From positions 186,001 to 250,000 of the forward strand of contig QJPP01003558.1 in NCBI GenBank assembly GCA_003996215.1: a stretch of 64,000 nt of DNA, in the 5' to 3' direction. The notes under the pieces were generated by a model. That model was not told the DNA's origin. It saw nothing but the letters and a program-made list of their open reading frames with translations, and ran no database searches. The DNA is from Jaltomata sinuosa. Lineage: Eukaryota > Streptophyta > Magnoliopsida > Solanales > Solanaceae. Below are positions 11,787 to 22,388 of the stretch, piece by piece. Within the stretch, counting starts at the first letter, position 1; each line of letters starts with the position of its first letter. Position numbers and translations under genes: made by a program.

Positions 11787-13281
11787 TGATAAATGCTCAA
11801 ATCATACTCCCAAAGATGGAGGCACAACGATCATCAAAAAAACATATTTATAAGTACCCAATAGGTGTCGGGGTCATACCTATAGAGACTTGATGCTAGT
11901 AATATGAAGATTATATCGAAATGTGTTCACAAGGAGAGTAAATACTTAAAAACTCGAAAGTAAAAGGTTGGGGAAATTGGGATTCTATCACAACAATCAC
12001 GATTCGAATTAGAGAAAGTAAGTAAAACGGATCTACCAAATTGAGTAGGAGACTAGGGATATGAATCCAATGGGGCTTTAATATGGGATAGGGTGATTAT
12101 CAATTCACACTTTTTCTCTCTTATTGACACAAGTAGCATTGGTTATGATTATAGTTGTTTATCTCTCGATCAACAACCATATATCCGATAATCCCAATTA
12201 GAGCATTATCGGTTAAATCAGCAAGCAACCAATATCTAGATTGGGGAGGTCACACTATCTCTAGCTTAGACCCTTAAGTGGGTGATTCCATTGATATAAG
12301 CTATTTCTAGCCTCAAATCTGAATGGAGTCCCAAGTTCCCACTAGTAATCTCACATCTGAAACCATAAAATTCTCTTTCAAGAAACAACACAGTCAAGTA
12401 ATGAAAATTAATGTTTGCAACCACCAATTTTAGGATTAAAACTTGGTGAAACTACTAGACCCATGTCTAATAAAAAATTATAAACAAGAATTAACAACAC
12501 CCACACCCATTTGTCAAGCAGCCATTATCAACACATCCCTACACAAATGAAATCAGCCACTCATTCTAAAGGAAAGAGATATACCAAGTGGGTAAGTCAA
12601 ATTCCTCTTCATTGAAGCTTAATCTCAAGTTCTAAGCTCAATTTGAGTACACAAATGGTTAACCAAGGTTAGGAAGAGAGAATAGATTGAAACCCTCTTC
12701 TTTTTGGAGAGGAAAACTTATTCTCAAAGGTAAAAGGTCTTCAAAATATTACGGATTGAAGAATGTTATTTACAATTGTGCCTAAATTAGCCTTTTATAC
12801 TTTCCTAAAACATCATAAATTTTCTGTACAAAATTTCCCTTCAGGTAGTGTGCAGCGTGACGTGCGTATGTATGCAACGCATACCTTCTTTAGTTGAACC
12901 ATTGACTCAGCCGAGTTGGGAGGCGTCATGCAAAGTTGGTGTGGTTCACACCATGGGTTGTGCGGTTCGCACAACGACCGCACCTTATGACAGATCCTTC
13001 AGGCAATCCTAAACTTCATGCGGTGGGAGGTGTGGAACGCATGAAGGCTTGTGCGTGTTGCATAAGAGCCACATCTCAGGGTAGATTCTTCATCTTTTTT
13101 CAATCACTTCACATTTCACTCCTTTTAAGCTCTTTTTGGGTCCATTTCCTTTTTTTCTATCTTTGATCACATATACCTGCTTAGACATCAATAAAGGCCA
13201 TAAGAACCTCTAAATCTATTCAAAACATAGCAATAATTCATGGATAAAGGCTCAAAAAGTTGGTAGATTACCGACTTATCA
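11787..13281 (-). repeat. Element B 5' LTR
   Basis: 1495 bp, TGATAAATGC to CGACTTATCA, matching 3436-4920. In the sense of the element it starts at 13281. The AGAAC target duplication follows at 13282-13286. Confidence 0.9.
12938..12975. repeat. Two GTT-loop hairpins in element B LTR
   Basis: GGTGTGGTTCACACC (12938-12952) has perfect 6-bp arms around GTT. GTTGTGCGGTTCGCACAAC (12957-12975) has perfect 8-bp arms around the same GTT. They sit about 310-345 bp from the LTR start in element sense, inside a larger GTGCG/CGCAC-rich block. Confidence 0.8.
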
Positions 13282-13449
13282 AGAACCTGGACATGGTTAT
13301 CAGACCAAATTATTGTCCTCTAACTGACTTCCATGGATGGCATCCACAGTTCGTGGTCTTTTCCATATTCTATGGAACCTGCCGTGGTCCCTGACTGTCA
13401 CTTTGAAAATTCTTGTCCGGTTCTTATCTTGAATTTTTTGAGTGTTACA
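13282..13449 (-). repeat. Element A 3' LTR, right part
   Basis: Continues the LTR broken at 3435, starting with the second AGAAC copy. It ends in GAGTGTTACA at 13449, which is TGTAACACTC in element sense, a typical chromovirus LTR start. It contains short CCACRG/CYGTGG inverted motifs at about 13330-13395. Confidence 0.8.
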
Positions 13450-13645
13450 ATATCCCTGCCTTGGGATCATTCATCCTAGAATAAAGACTAACAAGTAGAG
13501 TTTGGAGAGAAAATAGCTGCAATCCCTACCAACTGAGTTCTAACTGAATTGAGTTGGGGAGACATGAATGCATGCTGAAAATGCAAGAATAGCTGATGGA
13601 ACATGAAACTTAGGGGAACACTATTGAGAAAATTGAGAAAACTAG
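13450..13645 (-). other. Element A polypurine tract and 3' leader
   Basis: On the minus strand CCCAAGGCAGGGATAT abuts the LTR start, matching the polypurine tract seen in element C (CCCAAGGGGGAGATAT). The rest is untranslated. It ends at the ACTAG duplication 13641-13645 where element C is inserted and continues at 20017. Confidence 0.75.
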
Positions 13646-14396
13646 TGTCACGCCCCTAGGTTACCCCCTAGACGTAACATGGGACTTAGGACCATAGGGA
13701 TCCCAAGCTAACCCTTGGTCATAGCATTCTTAAGCATAACAAAGATAAGCGGAAACTTGATAGATAAAGTTGAAATAACATACGTGGATAACCAAGTCAA
13801 TATAAACACCAGATCCATAAGAAGACTCGAATACTATCTGTGTCTGAAAGCCTCTACATACGACATAAGGAGTTGCTGGGACAAGCCCCCAGCTAACTCT
13901 AATTAAAAAGGGGAAAATACTGAACTAGACTCTACTCGCCCTCAGAAAATGATGACTCACCAACCCTCGCTGGATGGCCCACGAACTCTAGCCACGTGTC
14001 TGCGAATGGAAACCAGGATCTGCATCATCAATAAGATGCAGCAAAAATATGCGTTAGTACTATAGGATGTACTGAATATGTGAGATATGCGTAAGTAATA
14101 CAGAAAACATGCTTAAAACATAACTGAAAATGGGGTGGGTGCATAATAAGGGTACCATGAGTCAATATTGTAATCCTTAATAATAAAACATGAACTTAGA
14201 AGTCTAAGTCTCAGTTCAAGACATCATAAGGTTTAGAAAACTTAAGAATGTTCATAAGGGAGTCTTTATAACCGGTGTTAGACCATAGGAGCTTCATGGA
14301 ATTTTACTTTCATAAATATCCGAGGAGACACTCTCAACTAACGAGGACTCCCTTTCATATACAATATGACACTCTCAACTAATGAGGTCATTATTC

Positions 14397-14670
14397 AAAT
14401 CATGAGGTGACACTCTCCACTAACGAGGTCCGTAGGTGACACTCTCTACTAGCGAGGTCCATAGGTGACATTCTCTACTAACGAGGTCCTTGGGTGACAC
14501 TCTCTACTAACGGGGTCCTTGGGTGACACTCTCTACTAAAGAGGTCCATAGTTGACATTCTCTACTAATGAGTTCCTTGGGTGACACTCTCTACTAACGA
14601 GGTCCTGGGGTGACACTTTCTACTAACGAGGTCCTTGGGTAACACTCTCTACTAACGATGTCCTTCTTCG
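14397..14670. repeat. 29-bp tandem array in element C 3' LTR
   Basis: About nine adjacent copies of a 29-bp unit beginning GTGACACTCTCTACTAACG and ending GAGGTCCTTGG. Substitutions are scattered among copies (CCATA for CCTTG; ATTCT for CTCT). Two looser copies precede it at about 14310-14390. Confidence 0.85.
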
Positions 14671-15419
14671 CTTGGTACTAGAATACTACTTCCTAAAACA
14701 TACATATAGCCCATATAATATCCGAGACATAACCAGTGTCAAAACAATTGGAAAGCATAAAGACATGTATAATGTCAAGCAAGGTCAACCATAAATTCTT
14801 TAGACTTAGCATAATCATAGTTCAACTACACTTTTCTTTTTTAATTCATACTTGAAGAATTAGGCATGCAATTTCATAAATACATAAGGGACATGATATC
14901 TAATCTTTCCAACTTTCTCTTGAAAACATGCAAATTCATAGTTTCATTCTAGGAATCAACTTTCATGCTTGGGCTTTCAAAACAAATAAGAGAATCATAA
15001 TCAAATCCTGAATAATCAATAAGACACCATGAATTTAAATATAGAAACTTATTTTATAAACTTTCCAATTTTGGTTCAAGACCCTAGTTTCATAACTTCA
15101 TAATTCAAATTCACGAGTTTGGGATTTTGGGCACAAGGGTGGAAGAAACCCATTGCTAAAGACCCACATACCCTTGATGAAGATTACCCACTTCAATGTA
15201 AAAGATTTGGAGACTTGACTTGGAGCTTGGAGACTTGAGCTTTAAGAGGGATTTTCCTTTTTGGGAGGAGAATGAGGAACTTAGGTTGAACTTAGGGTAA
15301 TATGGGTGAAAACCCTTCTAAAAGTAGTCAAAACGACCTCACTTAATACATAATAGGATGGGAAATGACCAAAGTGTCCCTGGAATTTAATTTAGAAAAC
15401 TCCCTTAAAAACCCGGCTT

Positions 15420-15770
15420 CAGGTTCCACGGGTCATTCCCATGAATTGTAGAACCATTTACGACTCGTGGAATGGAGTCGTGGTTCCTGAGCCCAAAATT
15501 TCAGGCTCTGGACGACATCCTACGACTCCACAGGACAACTCGTGGAAGCCTCCACGAGTCGTGGAACTCAGTCGTGGATGCCAGGGAATGTTGCTGGCCT
15601 CAGATGAGATTCCACGACTCAACAGTATGACCTGTAGAAGCTTCTGCGAGTCATGGAAGTGACTCGTGGTTGTCAGTACTGAGGTTGGTTATATAGGGGT
15701 GGGATCACGAGTCACTCCCACGACTCGTGGAACCTTCCACGACTCGTGGACTTGACCCGTGGTCCCTGGA
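15420..15770. repeat. CCACGACTCGTGG palindrome cluster in element C 3' LTR
   Basis: Around ten full or partial copies of the near-palindrome CCACGACTCGTGG, or its variant CACGAGTCGTGG, within 350 bp. They start about 60 bp from the LTR start in element sense, so they lie in the U3 region. The same cluster is at 19610-19950 in the other LTR. Confidence 0.8.
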
Positions 15771-15829
15771 ACTTGGATTTTTCTGAAGTTTTTCTCTAGG
15801 ATAGCTGGATACGCGCACGGGGTGTTACA

Positions 15830-15846
15830 ATATCTCCCCCTTGGGA
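15830..15846 (-). other. Element C polypurine tract
   Basis: Minus strand CCCAAGGGGGAGATAT directly abuts the LTR start (TGTAACACC). It is the plus-strand primer region. Confidence 0.85.
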
Positions 15847-16439
15847 GCATTCATCATCGAATGAAGGCTAGGCAAGGGAAAACTGAGGGGAAAACAGCCC
15901 AACCAAACATCAAAACATAGAAATTAAGGGGTAATCATAAAACCAAACCTTTCAACTTAAAAACATGATAAACTAACTCCATAAAACATGGATGCATGCT
16001 AAAATAATGAGAGGAACTAATGGAGTAGAATCATAGGGACATACTAAGGAGGAAACCAGTACTCTAAACTGAGACCGGATGAACGACCTCCAAACGTGGT
16101 GATACTCCCAACTTACCAGCAACACTACTAACTCTCCTCCACTTCAAACTCTGACCAAAAATATTAGGAGTAACATCAAATCAATCATTCCAACTCTATT
16201 AGACCCGCGGGAGTGATTCTGGGAAGGATTGAGATAGGGAAATTTCCAATGAATTCTCTTTGTCTAAGACTGAATCACCAACAAGAATGAAACATAACGG
16301 GGGTCCTAAAAGCCGCTAAGGACTAATTTCGAACTTGAAAACACTGAGGGAAGTCATACAAGAGTAAAGAGGCATCAGGGGTAAAATAAGCATACACATA
16401 TATAGGGGATACCTCCAACGTACCAGTAATCACGTTGGG
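15847..16439 (-). pseudogene. Element C protease remnant and 3' leader
   Basis: Near 16260-16180 the minus strand still spells NFPISILPRITPAGLIELE, which matches the stretch before the ILGMDWL motif of chromovirus protease. Homology then stops and untranslated sequence runs to the polypurine tract. This marks the left edge of the pol deletion. Confidence 0.6.
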
Positions 16440-17620
16440 GAACCCTCCTAGTCCTAGTGGGATGACATAGCATAAAGGCGGTCATGGTGGCGACCACCAC
16501 CGAAATCAGAAGCTGTACCCTGCTGGGCTGGTTGACCTCCTAAGGATGCTGGAGCGAACTGAGTGCTACCACCTCTCTGTCCCTTCTTAGCAACCGGGAA
16601 ATTCCTAAGATTTTGCCTGACCTGACCACACAAGAAACACCCGTCTGAACTAACTAGACACTCATCACGGTGACTCTTACCACATGTGTCGCAAGTAGGG
16701 TAAGGAGTCCCCCTTGCAATACTACCCTACGAATAAGAACCTAATCCATAACCTGCTTGGTCATAAAGAGGCCTGGGGGGCCTGAATATAATCATCAGCT
16801 GAAGAATGCACAAGTCTTGATGACCTCTTCTGAAAAGAAGAACGGTGTCCATCCTCGAGCCTCTGATGGCTGAACTCTGAACTCTCTGATCTGGCCCTCT
16901 TGTTCTCCCTAGCTATCTCTCTCAACTTATCTCCCTCGATCTGATGGGCATGAGTCATGAGTCAGGTAATATTCATATCACACAACAACATAGCGGACCT
17001 ACATTCTTTCTTCACAAAATCTGACACTCCGTAGATTTACTTACTCATTTGATCATGTGGGTCCGCTACCATAGATGTAGCATACCTAGACAACTGAGTG
17101 AACCTCAAATTGTACTCCTGAACTGACATCGATCCCTATCTCAAGTTCACAAACTCTTCGGCCTTAGCTTGCCTCAAATATCGTTGAAAGAACCAGTCTA
17201 GGAAGCTCTCTCAAAACACTCCCAAGTCATAGGGACCACGCCCCTAGCTCTAGCCTCTCTCCAATACGAAAACCAGCTATGAGCCACATCCTTTAAACTG
17301 GTAGGATGCTAGCTCCACACTCTCAAGTCCAACCACCCACATCACCCCAAAGATCTTCATCACTTTATCCATAAAATTCAACGGATCTTCACTAACTCTC
17401 GAACCCTAGAACTCGGGCGGGTTTATGTGAATGAACTCTCAAACTCTGCCAGCAACTGCTCCACCTATAAGGTGCATGGGGATAGGTGCCTGCCTGTTGG
17501 CTTGAGTGACCAAAGTATGGGCTAGCATTCCTAAATTCATCGTTCGTGACATCGGGAACCGAAACATAAGGAGCGGCATTCTGAGCGAATTGGGGAGGCA
17601 TAACACATCGAGGAGACATA
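16440..17620 (-). pseudogene. gag: Element C gag
   Basis: Chromovirus gag on the minus strand, starting with an ATG at 17619 or 17601 (MPPQFAQNAAPY). It includes the segment THAHQIEGDKLREIARENKRARSES at 16958-16870, shared with element I (THAHLIEGDKLR). The first knuckle CDTCGKSHRDEC lies near 16690-16655, followed by CFLCGQ, an imperfect second knuckle. The C-terminal part LYAMSSHS leads into the protease remnant. Several stops and frameshifts are present. It would form the particle for the element; enzymes must come from another source. Confidence 0.8.
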
Positions 17621-17811
17621 ATTTGAAACGCATAAGATAAGGATTAGAAGAATATTTGACTTAAGCTCTATCGCACGATGTGATCATGAAAGAGGTGAAG
17701 TTTATTTTCTAAGACACCTCATAGCTTCCCTTTCATATGTGTGGCGCGCTTCACACACATGAAAGACACTCTACTCGATGCAACTTTCAGACATTCTAGG
17801 ACTCTAGAACT

Positions 17812-17831
17812 TGAGGCTCTGATACCAAGTT
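17812..17831 (-). other. Element C primer binding site (initiator tRNA-Met)
   Basis: Minus strand TTGGTATCAGAGCCTCAAG starts one or two bases inside the 5' LTR. TGGTATCAGAGC is the standard plant initiator-Met primer site. Confidence 0.92.
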
Positions 17832-20011
17832 TGTCACGCCCCGAGGTTACCCTCTAGACGTAACATGGGACATAGGACCACAGGGATCCCAAGATAACCC
17901 TTGGTCATAGAATTCTCAAGCATAACAAAGATTAGCGGAAACATGATAGATAAAGTCAAAATAACATACGTGGATAACCAAGTCAATGGAAACACCAGAT
18001 CCATAAGAAGACTAGAATACTATCTATGTATGAAAGCCTCTACATACGACATAAGGAGTTGCTGGGATAAGCCCCCAGCTAACTCTAAGTGAAAAATGGA
18101 AAATGCTGAACTAGACTCTACTAGGAAAATAAGGACTCACCAACCCTCGCTGGATGGCCAACAAACTCTAGCTACGTGTCTACGAATGGAAACCAGGATC
18201 TGCATTGTCAATAAGATGCAACACAAATATGCATCAGTACTATATGATGTACTAAATATGTGAGATATGCGTCTGTAATATAGAAAGCATGCTTAAAACA
18301 TAACTGAGAATGGGGTGGGTGCATAATAAGGGGACCATGAGTAAATATTGTAATCCTGAGTAATAAAATATGAACTTAGAAGTCTAAGACTCAGTTCAAG
18401 ACATCATAAGGTTTAGAAAACTTAAGAACATTCTTAAGGGAGTCTTTATAACCAGCATTAGACCATAGGAGCTACATGGAATTTTACTTTGATAAATATC
18501 CGAAGAGACACTTTCAACTAAAAAGGACTCCCTTTCATACGCAATATGACACTCTCAACTAATGAGGTCGTTTTTGAAATCATGAGGTGACACTCTCCAC
18601 TAACGAGATTTATAGGTGACACTCTCTACTAGAGAGGTCCATAGGTGACATTCTCTACTAACGAGGTCCTTGCGTGACACTCTCTACTAACGAGGTCCTT
18701 GGGTGACACTCTCTACTAACGAGGTCCATAGTTGACATTCTCTACTAACGAGATCCTTGGGTGACACTCTCTACTAATGAGGTCCTTGGGTGACACTCTC
18801 TACTAACGAGGTCCTTGGGTGACACTCTCTACTAACGAGGTCCTTCTTTACTTGGTACTAGAATACTACTTCCAAAAACATACATATAGCCCATATAATA
18901 TCTGAGACATAACCAGTGTCAAAATAATTTGAATGCATAAAGACATGTCTAATGTCAAGCAAGGTTAACCATAAATTATTTAGACTTAGCATATTCATAG
19001 TTCAACTACACTTTTCTTTCTAAATTCATACTTGAAGAATTAGGCATGCAATTTCATAAATACATAAGGGCCATGATATCTAATCATGCCATCTTTCTCT
19101 TGAAAACATGCAAATTCATAGTTTCATGCTAGGAATCAACTTTCAAGCTTGGGCTTTCAAAACCAATAAGAGAATCATAATCAAATCACGAATAATCAAT
19201 AAGAAACCATGAATTTAAATAGAGAAACTGATTTTATAAACTTTCCCCAATTTTGGTTCAAAACCCTAGTTTCATAACTTCATAATTCAAATTCATGAGT
19301 TGGGGATTTTGGGCACAAGGGTGGAAGAAACCCATTGCTAAAGACCCACATACCTTGGATGAAGATTACCCACTTCAATTGAAAAGATTTGGAGACTTGA
19401 CTTGGAGCTTGGAGACTTGATCTTGAAGAGGGATTTTCCTTTTTGGGAGGAGAATGAGGAACTTAGGATGAACTTAGGGTAATTTGGGTGAAAATCCTTC
19501 TAAAAGTAGTCAAAATGACCTCACTTAATACATAATAGGATGGGAAATGACCAAAATGTCCCTGGGATTTAATTTAGAAAACTGCCTTAAAAACCCGGCT
19601 TCAGGTTCCACAGGTCATTCCCATGAATCGTAGAACCAGTCACGACTCATGGAATGGAGTTGTGGTTCCTGAGCCCAAAATTTTAGGCTCCGGACGACAT
19701 CTTACAACTCCACAGGACGACTCGTGAAAGCTTCCACGAGTTATGGAACTCAGTCGTGGATGTCAGGGAAAGTGGCTGGCCTTAGATGAGATTCCACGAC
19801 TCAACAGTACGACCCATAGAAGCTTCTATGAGCCGTGGAAGTGACTCGTGGTTGTCAGTACTAAGGTTGGTTCTGCAGGGCTGGGATCACAAGTCACTCC
19901 CACGACTCGTGGAACTTTCCATGACTCGTGGACTTGACCCGTGGTCCCTGAAACTTGGATTTTTCTGAAGTTTTTCTCTAGGATAGCTGGATACGCTCAC
20001 GGTATATTACA
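17832..20011 (-). repeat. Element C 5' LTR
   Basis: 2180 bp, TGTCACGCCCC to ATATTACA, followed by the ACTAG duplication. It carries its own copies of the tandem array and palindrome cluster. Confidence 0.92.
18587..18845. repeat. 29-bp tandem array in element C 5' LTR
   Basis: About nine copies of the same 29-bp unit as at 14397-14670, slightly more uniform here. Confidence 0.85.
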
Positions 20012-20016
20012 ACTAG

Positions 20017-21343
20017 AGAGGAAACTATTACCTCAAGTTGGAGCTGAATCGGAAGGAAAGAGGTGAGGGTACTTGGTCATCATAGCTCCTTCTGCTTCAC
20101 AAGTAGCTCCCTCTACTGACTGGTTCTTCCAAAAGACTTTCACCGAAGTGACTTCCATATTCCTCAACCTACAAACCTGATGGTCAAGAATCTCAACTAA
20201 GACCTCTTCATAAGAGATACTATACTTCACACCCACACTCAATAATGGCACAACTAAGGTTTGATCACCAATGCACTTCTTCAATAAGGATACATGAAAG
20301 ACTGGGTGCACCAATGCTAAGTCTATGGGAAACTCTAACTCATAAACCACCTTGCCAACTCTCCTCAGAATTTTATAGGGACCTACATAATGGGGACTAA
20401 GCTTACCCTTCTTACCAAATCTCATAAGACCTTTCATAGGTGAAAAACTTTGAATTCTAAGTCTCTTCTCCTTAGATCTACATAGGATTTTTGACGACTC
20501 TAAGCAACCTTCATTCTCTCCCTAATGAGCTGAACTTTCTCCATAGTCTCATGAACTGAATCTGACCCTATCAGTGATGCTTTACCTACCTTAAACCAGC
20601 CAATAGGTAATCTACACCTCCACACATAAAGTGCCTCATATGGAGCCATCTGATTGCTAGAATCTGTTATTGTAGGCGAACTCTATAATAGGTAAGTTAT
20701 CATCCCTATTACCTTTAAAGTTGATCACACAAGCCCTCAATATATCATCTAAGGTCTTGATGATATGCTCTGCCTGGCCATCTGTCTGTGGATGAAATAC
20801 TGTGATGAGTTTCACATGAGTACCAAGACCTTTCTAAAAAGACTTCAAAAACTTGGTGGTAAACTCAGTGACCCTATCTGAGATGATACATAAGGGAACT
20901 CTATGCAATCTAACTAACTCACGGATGTAGAGTCTAGCATAATCCTTTGCTAAGTATGTTGACTTAGTCATCTTGTCTACTACAACCCAAATCAAATCAT
21001 GATGTCTGCGAGTATGTAGAAAGCATGTCATGAAGTCCATATTGATCACTTACCACTTCCAAGTAGGAATTTCAATTTCCTTATTCATACCTCCCAATAT
21101 CTGATGTCTTACCTTTACCTACTGGCAATATGGACACTTAGACACAAAGTTTGCGATGTCCCTCTTCATGCCATTGCATCAACAGACTTCTCATAGGTCA
21201 CGGTATATCTTTGTGGCACCATGATGGATACAATATCTGGAGCTGTGAGCCTCTGTCAAATTCCACTGTGTCAACTCATCCATATTTGGAACACATAACC
21301 AGCCATGATAATGAAGCACACCATCTCCACCTTGGGAGAAAAC
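20017..21343 (-). pseudogene. pol (IN): Element A integrase with chromodomain
   Basis: Integrase portion of the element A polyprotein, reading leftward from 21343. The zinc-binding region has HSSRYCIHHG and SKCPYC at 21260-21120. All three catalytic acidic residues are recognisable: D in NMDFMT (near 21045), D in IISDR (near 20880), and E in GQAEH (near 20770). A 134-codon open stretch (20437-20033) holds GKLSPHYVGPYKILRRVG, PVFHVSLLKKC and a C-terminal chromodomain (EILDHQVCRLRN to KYPHLFPSD). The chromodomain identifies a chromovirus, most like Tekay/Del. Internal stops make it a pseudogene. The N-terminal edge at 21343 is cut by element D with a loss of about 20 codons. Confidence 0.88.
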
Positions 21344-22388
21344 TGATGTGCCAGGATTTCACGGCACTTTCAATGCTTAAAACTAAGGATTTTGGGAGTT
21401 CTTAAATGTGTTTTGTTAGATATAATGCTCGTTTGCTACATGTGAAGGGAAAATTGTTTAAAACACAAAAAGACATAAACGTTGTTGTTTATTGTCTAAG
21501 AGGCATACACCACGAGCATGGTATCCACTATGGCCCATGGGAGGGGATGTCAGAATAAGACAATAAGAGTTAAAGGCCAAACCAATCACACGAGTTAGTT
21601 GGGATAGGTTTTGGAGCCACGATCGGACATCACAGTTGCCCATGGAAATGGACCAGAGAAGCTCAAGGCTAGAAGTGAAGTCTGGCTTCCTACCATAATG
21701 CTTGTGAGAGCCACGATGGGACATCACAGATGCTTGTCAAAATGAGTTAAAGGCACTGGAGAAGCAGATGAGTTAGCTGATGGGTTGCCCACGACGCCAG
21801 TGGCAACCATGATGGCTCGTCACACTTGCCCATGTAAATAAGGCAGAGGGCCTACGACTAGAAGTGTAGGAGACCCGATGGTCACCCATGATGGCCCATG
21901 AGGTCTGTGCGTTAGTACTGCCATATTCAAGCTCTCCTAGTTCTGTTAGGATTTGGTTTTTATTGCTATAAATACATTCCGTAGGGTTTTATTTTGAGAG
22001 TTACACATTATTAGGAAATTGTTATGCAACTTTGAGATATCATAACACATTGTTGAGATTTTATTCCATACTTTTGAGAATTCAGTTCTTGTTCTTAATC
22101 ATTGAAGTGTTCTTGAGAATTCAAGATTCTGATTTTCTTTACTTGTTCTTGTAAGTTATAATCACGATCTCTTCATCTAATTTTGATTGTTCTATTGCAA
22201 CTATGAGTAGATAAATCCACAACTAGAGTTATGGAAACCATGAAGGATTAACAAATTAGGCAAAGTACTTAGTAATCCTAAGAAAGTGTTCATGCATGTA
22301 TTATTCTTCCTCTCATTTTTGATTGCTTTTTAATAGTAACCAATGTTAGAACTCGCCGTATGCCTACTTACTTGAACAAAGGGGTAAT
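21344..22388 (+). repeat. Element D 5' LTR, left part
   Basis: Starts TGATGTGCC and aligns with 37218-38064 up to about 22190. It carries a cluster of CCCATGATGGCCCATG-like inverted motifs at about 21500-21910. It is interrupted by the solo LTR E and continues at 26477. Confidence 0.8.

Larger units (their letters stand above)
3436..13281 (-). mobile_element. Element B: gag-only LTR element with extra ORF (same family as H)
   Basis: Complete 9.8 kb insertion in the 3' LTR of element A. It is bounded by TGATAAATGC at 3436 and CGACTTATCA ending at 13281, and flanked by a perfect 5-bp duplication AGAAC (3431-3435 and 13282-13286). LTRs are 3436-4920 and 11787-13281. On the minus strand the order is 5' LTR, PBS, gag, long spacer with pyrimidine-rich leader and candidate intron, second ORF, roughly 2 kb 3' region, polypurine tract, 3' LTR. 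No protease, RT, RNase H or integrase is visible, so it would depend on enzymes from another element. It matches element H along its length in opposite orientation. Confidence 0.9.
13646..15829 (-). repeat. Element C 3' LTR
   Basis: 2184 bp, TGTCACGCCCC to GGGGTGTTACA. It aligns over its whole length with 17832-20011. It includes a 29-bp tandem array and a palindrome cluster, each listed separately. Confidence 0.92.
13646..20011 (-). mobile_element. Element C: chromovirus derivative with gag only
   Basis: Complete 6.4 kb insertion into the 3' leader of element A. LTRs are 13646-15829 and 17832-20011. The outer ends are TGTCACGCCCC and GGTATATTACA, and the flanking duplication ACTAG is perfect (13641-13645 and 20012-20016). 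The 2.0 kb interior has PBS, gag, the beginning of protease and a polypurine tract. RT, RNase H and integrase are absent. Because both LTRs, both priming sites and the TSD are present, it probably transposed as a deleted, non-autonomous form, though a later internal deletion cannot be ruled out. By eye the LTRs differ at roughly one base in twelve over the first 300. Confidence 0.92.

Noticed and set aside
14397..14670. CRISPR-like array of short repeats
   Set aside because: Units are directly adjacent with no unique spacers, and they lie in a plant LTR; this is a simple tandem repeat.
21347..21351. TSD ACTGA for element D
   Set aside because: The right end of D is deleted, so no partner exists; the apparent CTG match with TCTGG at 38055 is too weak to count.
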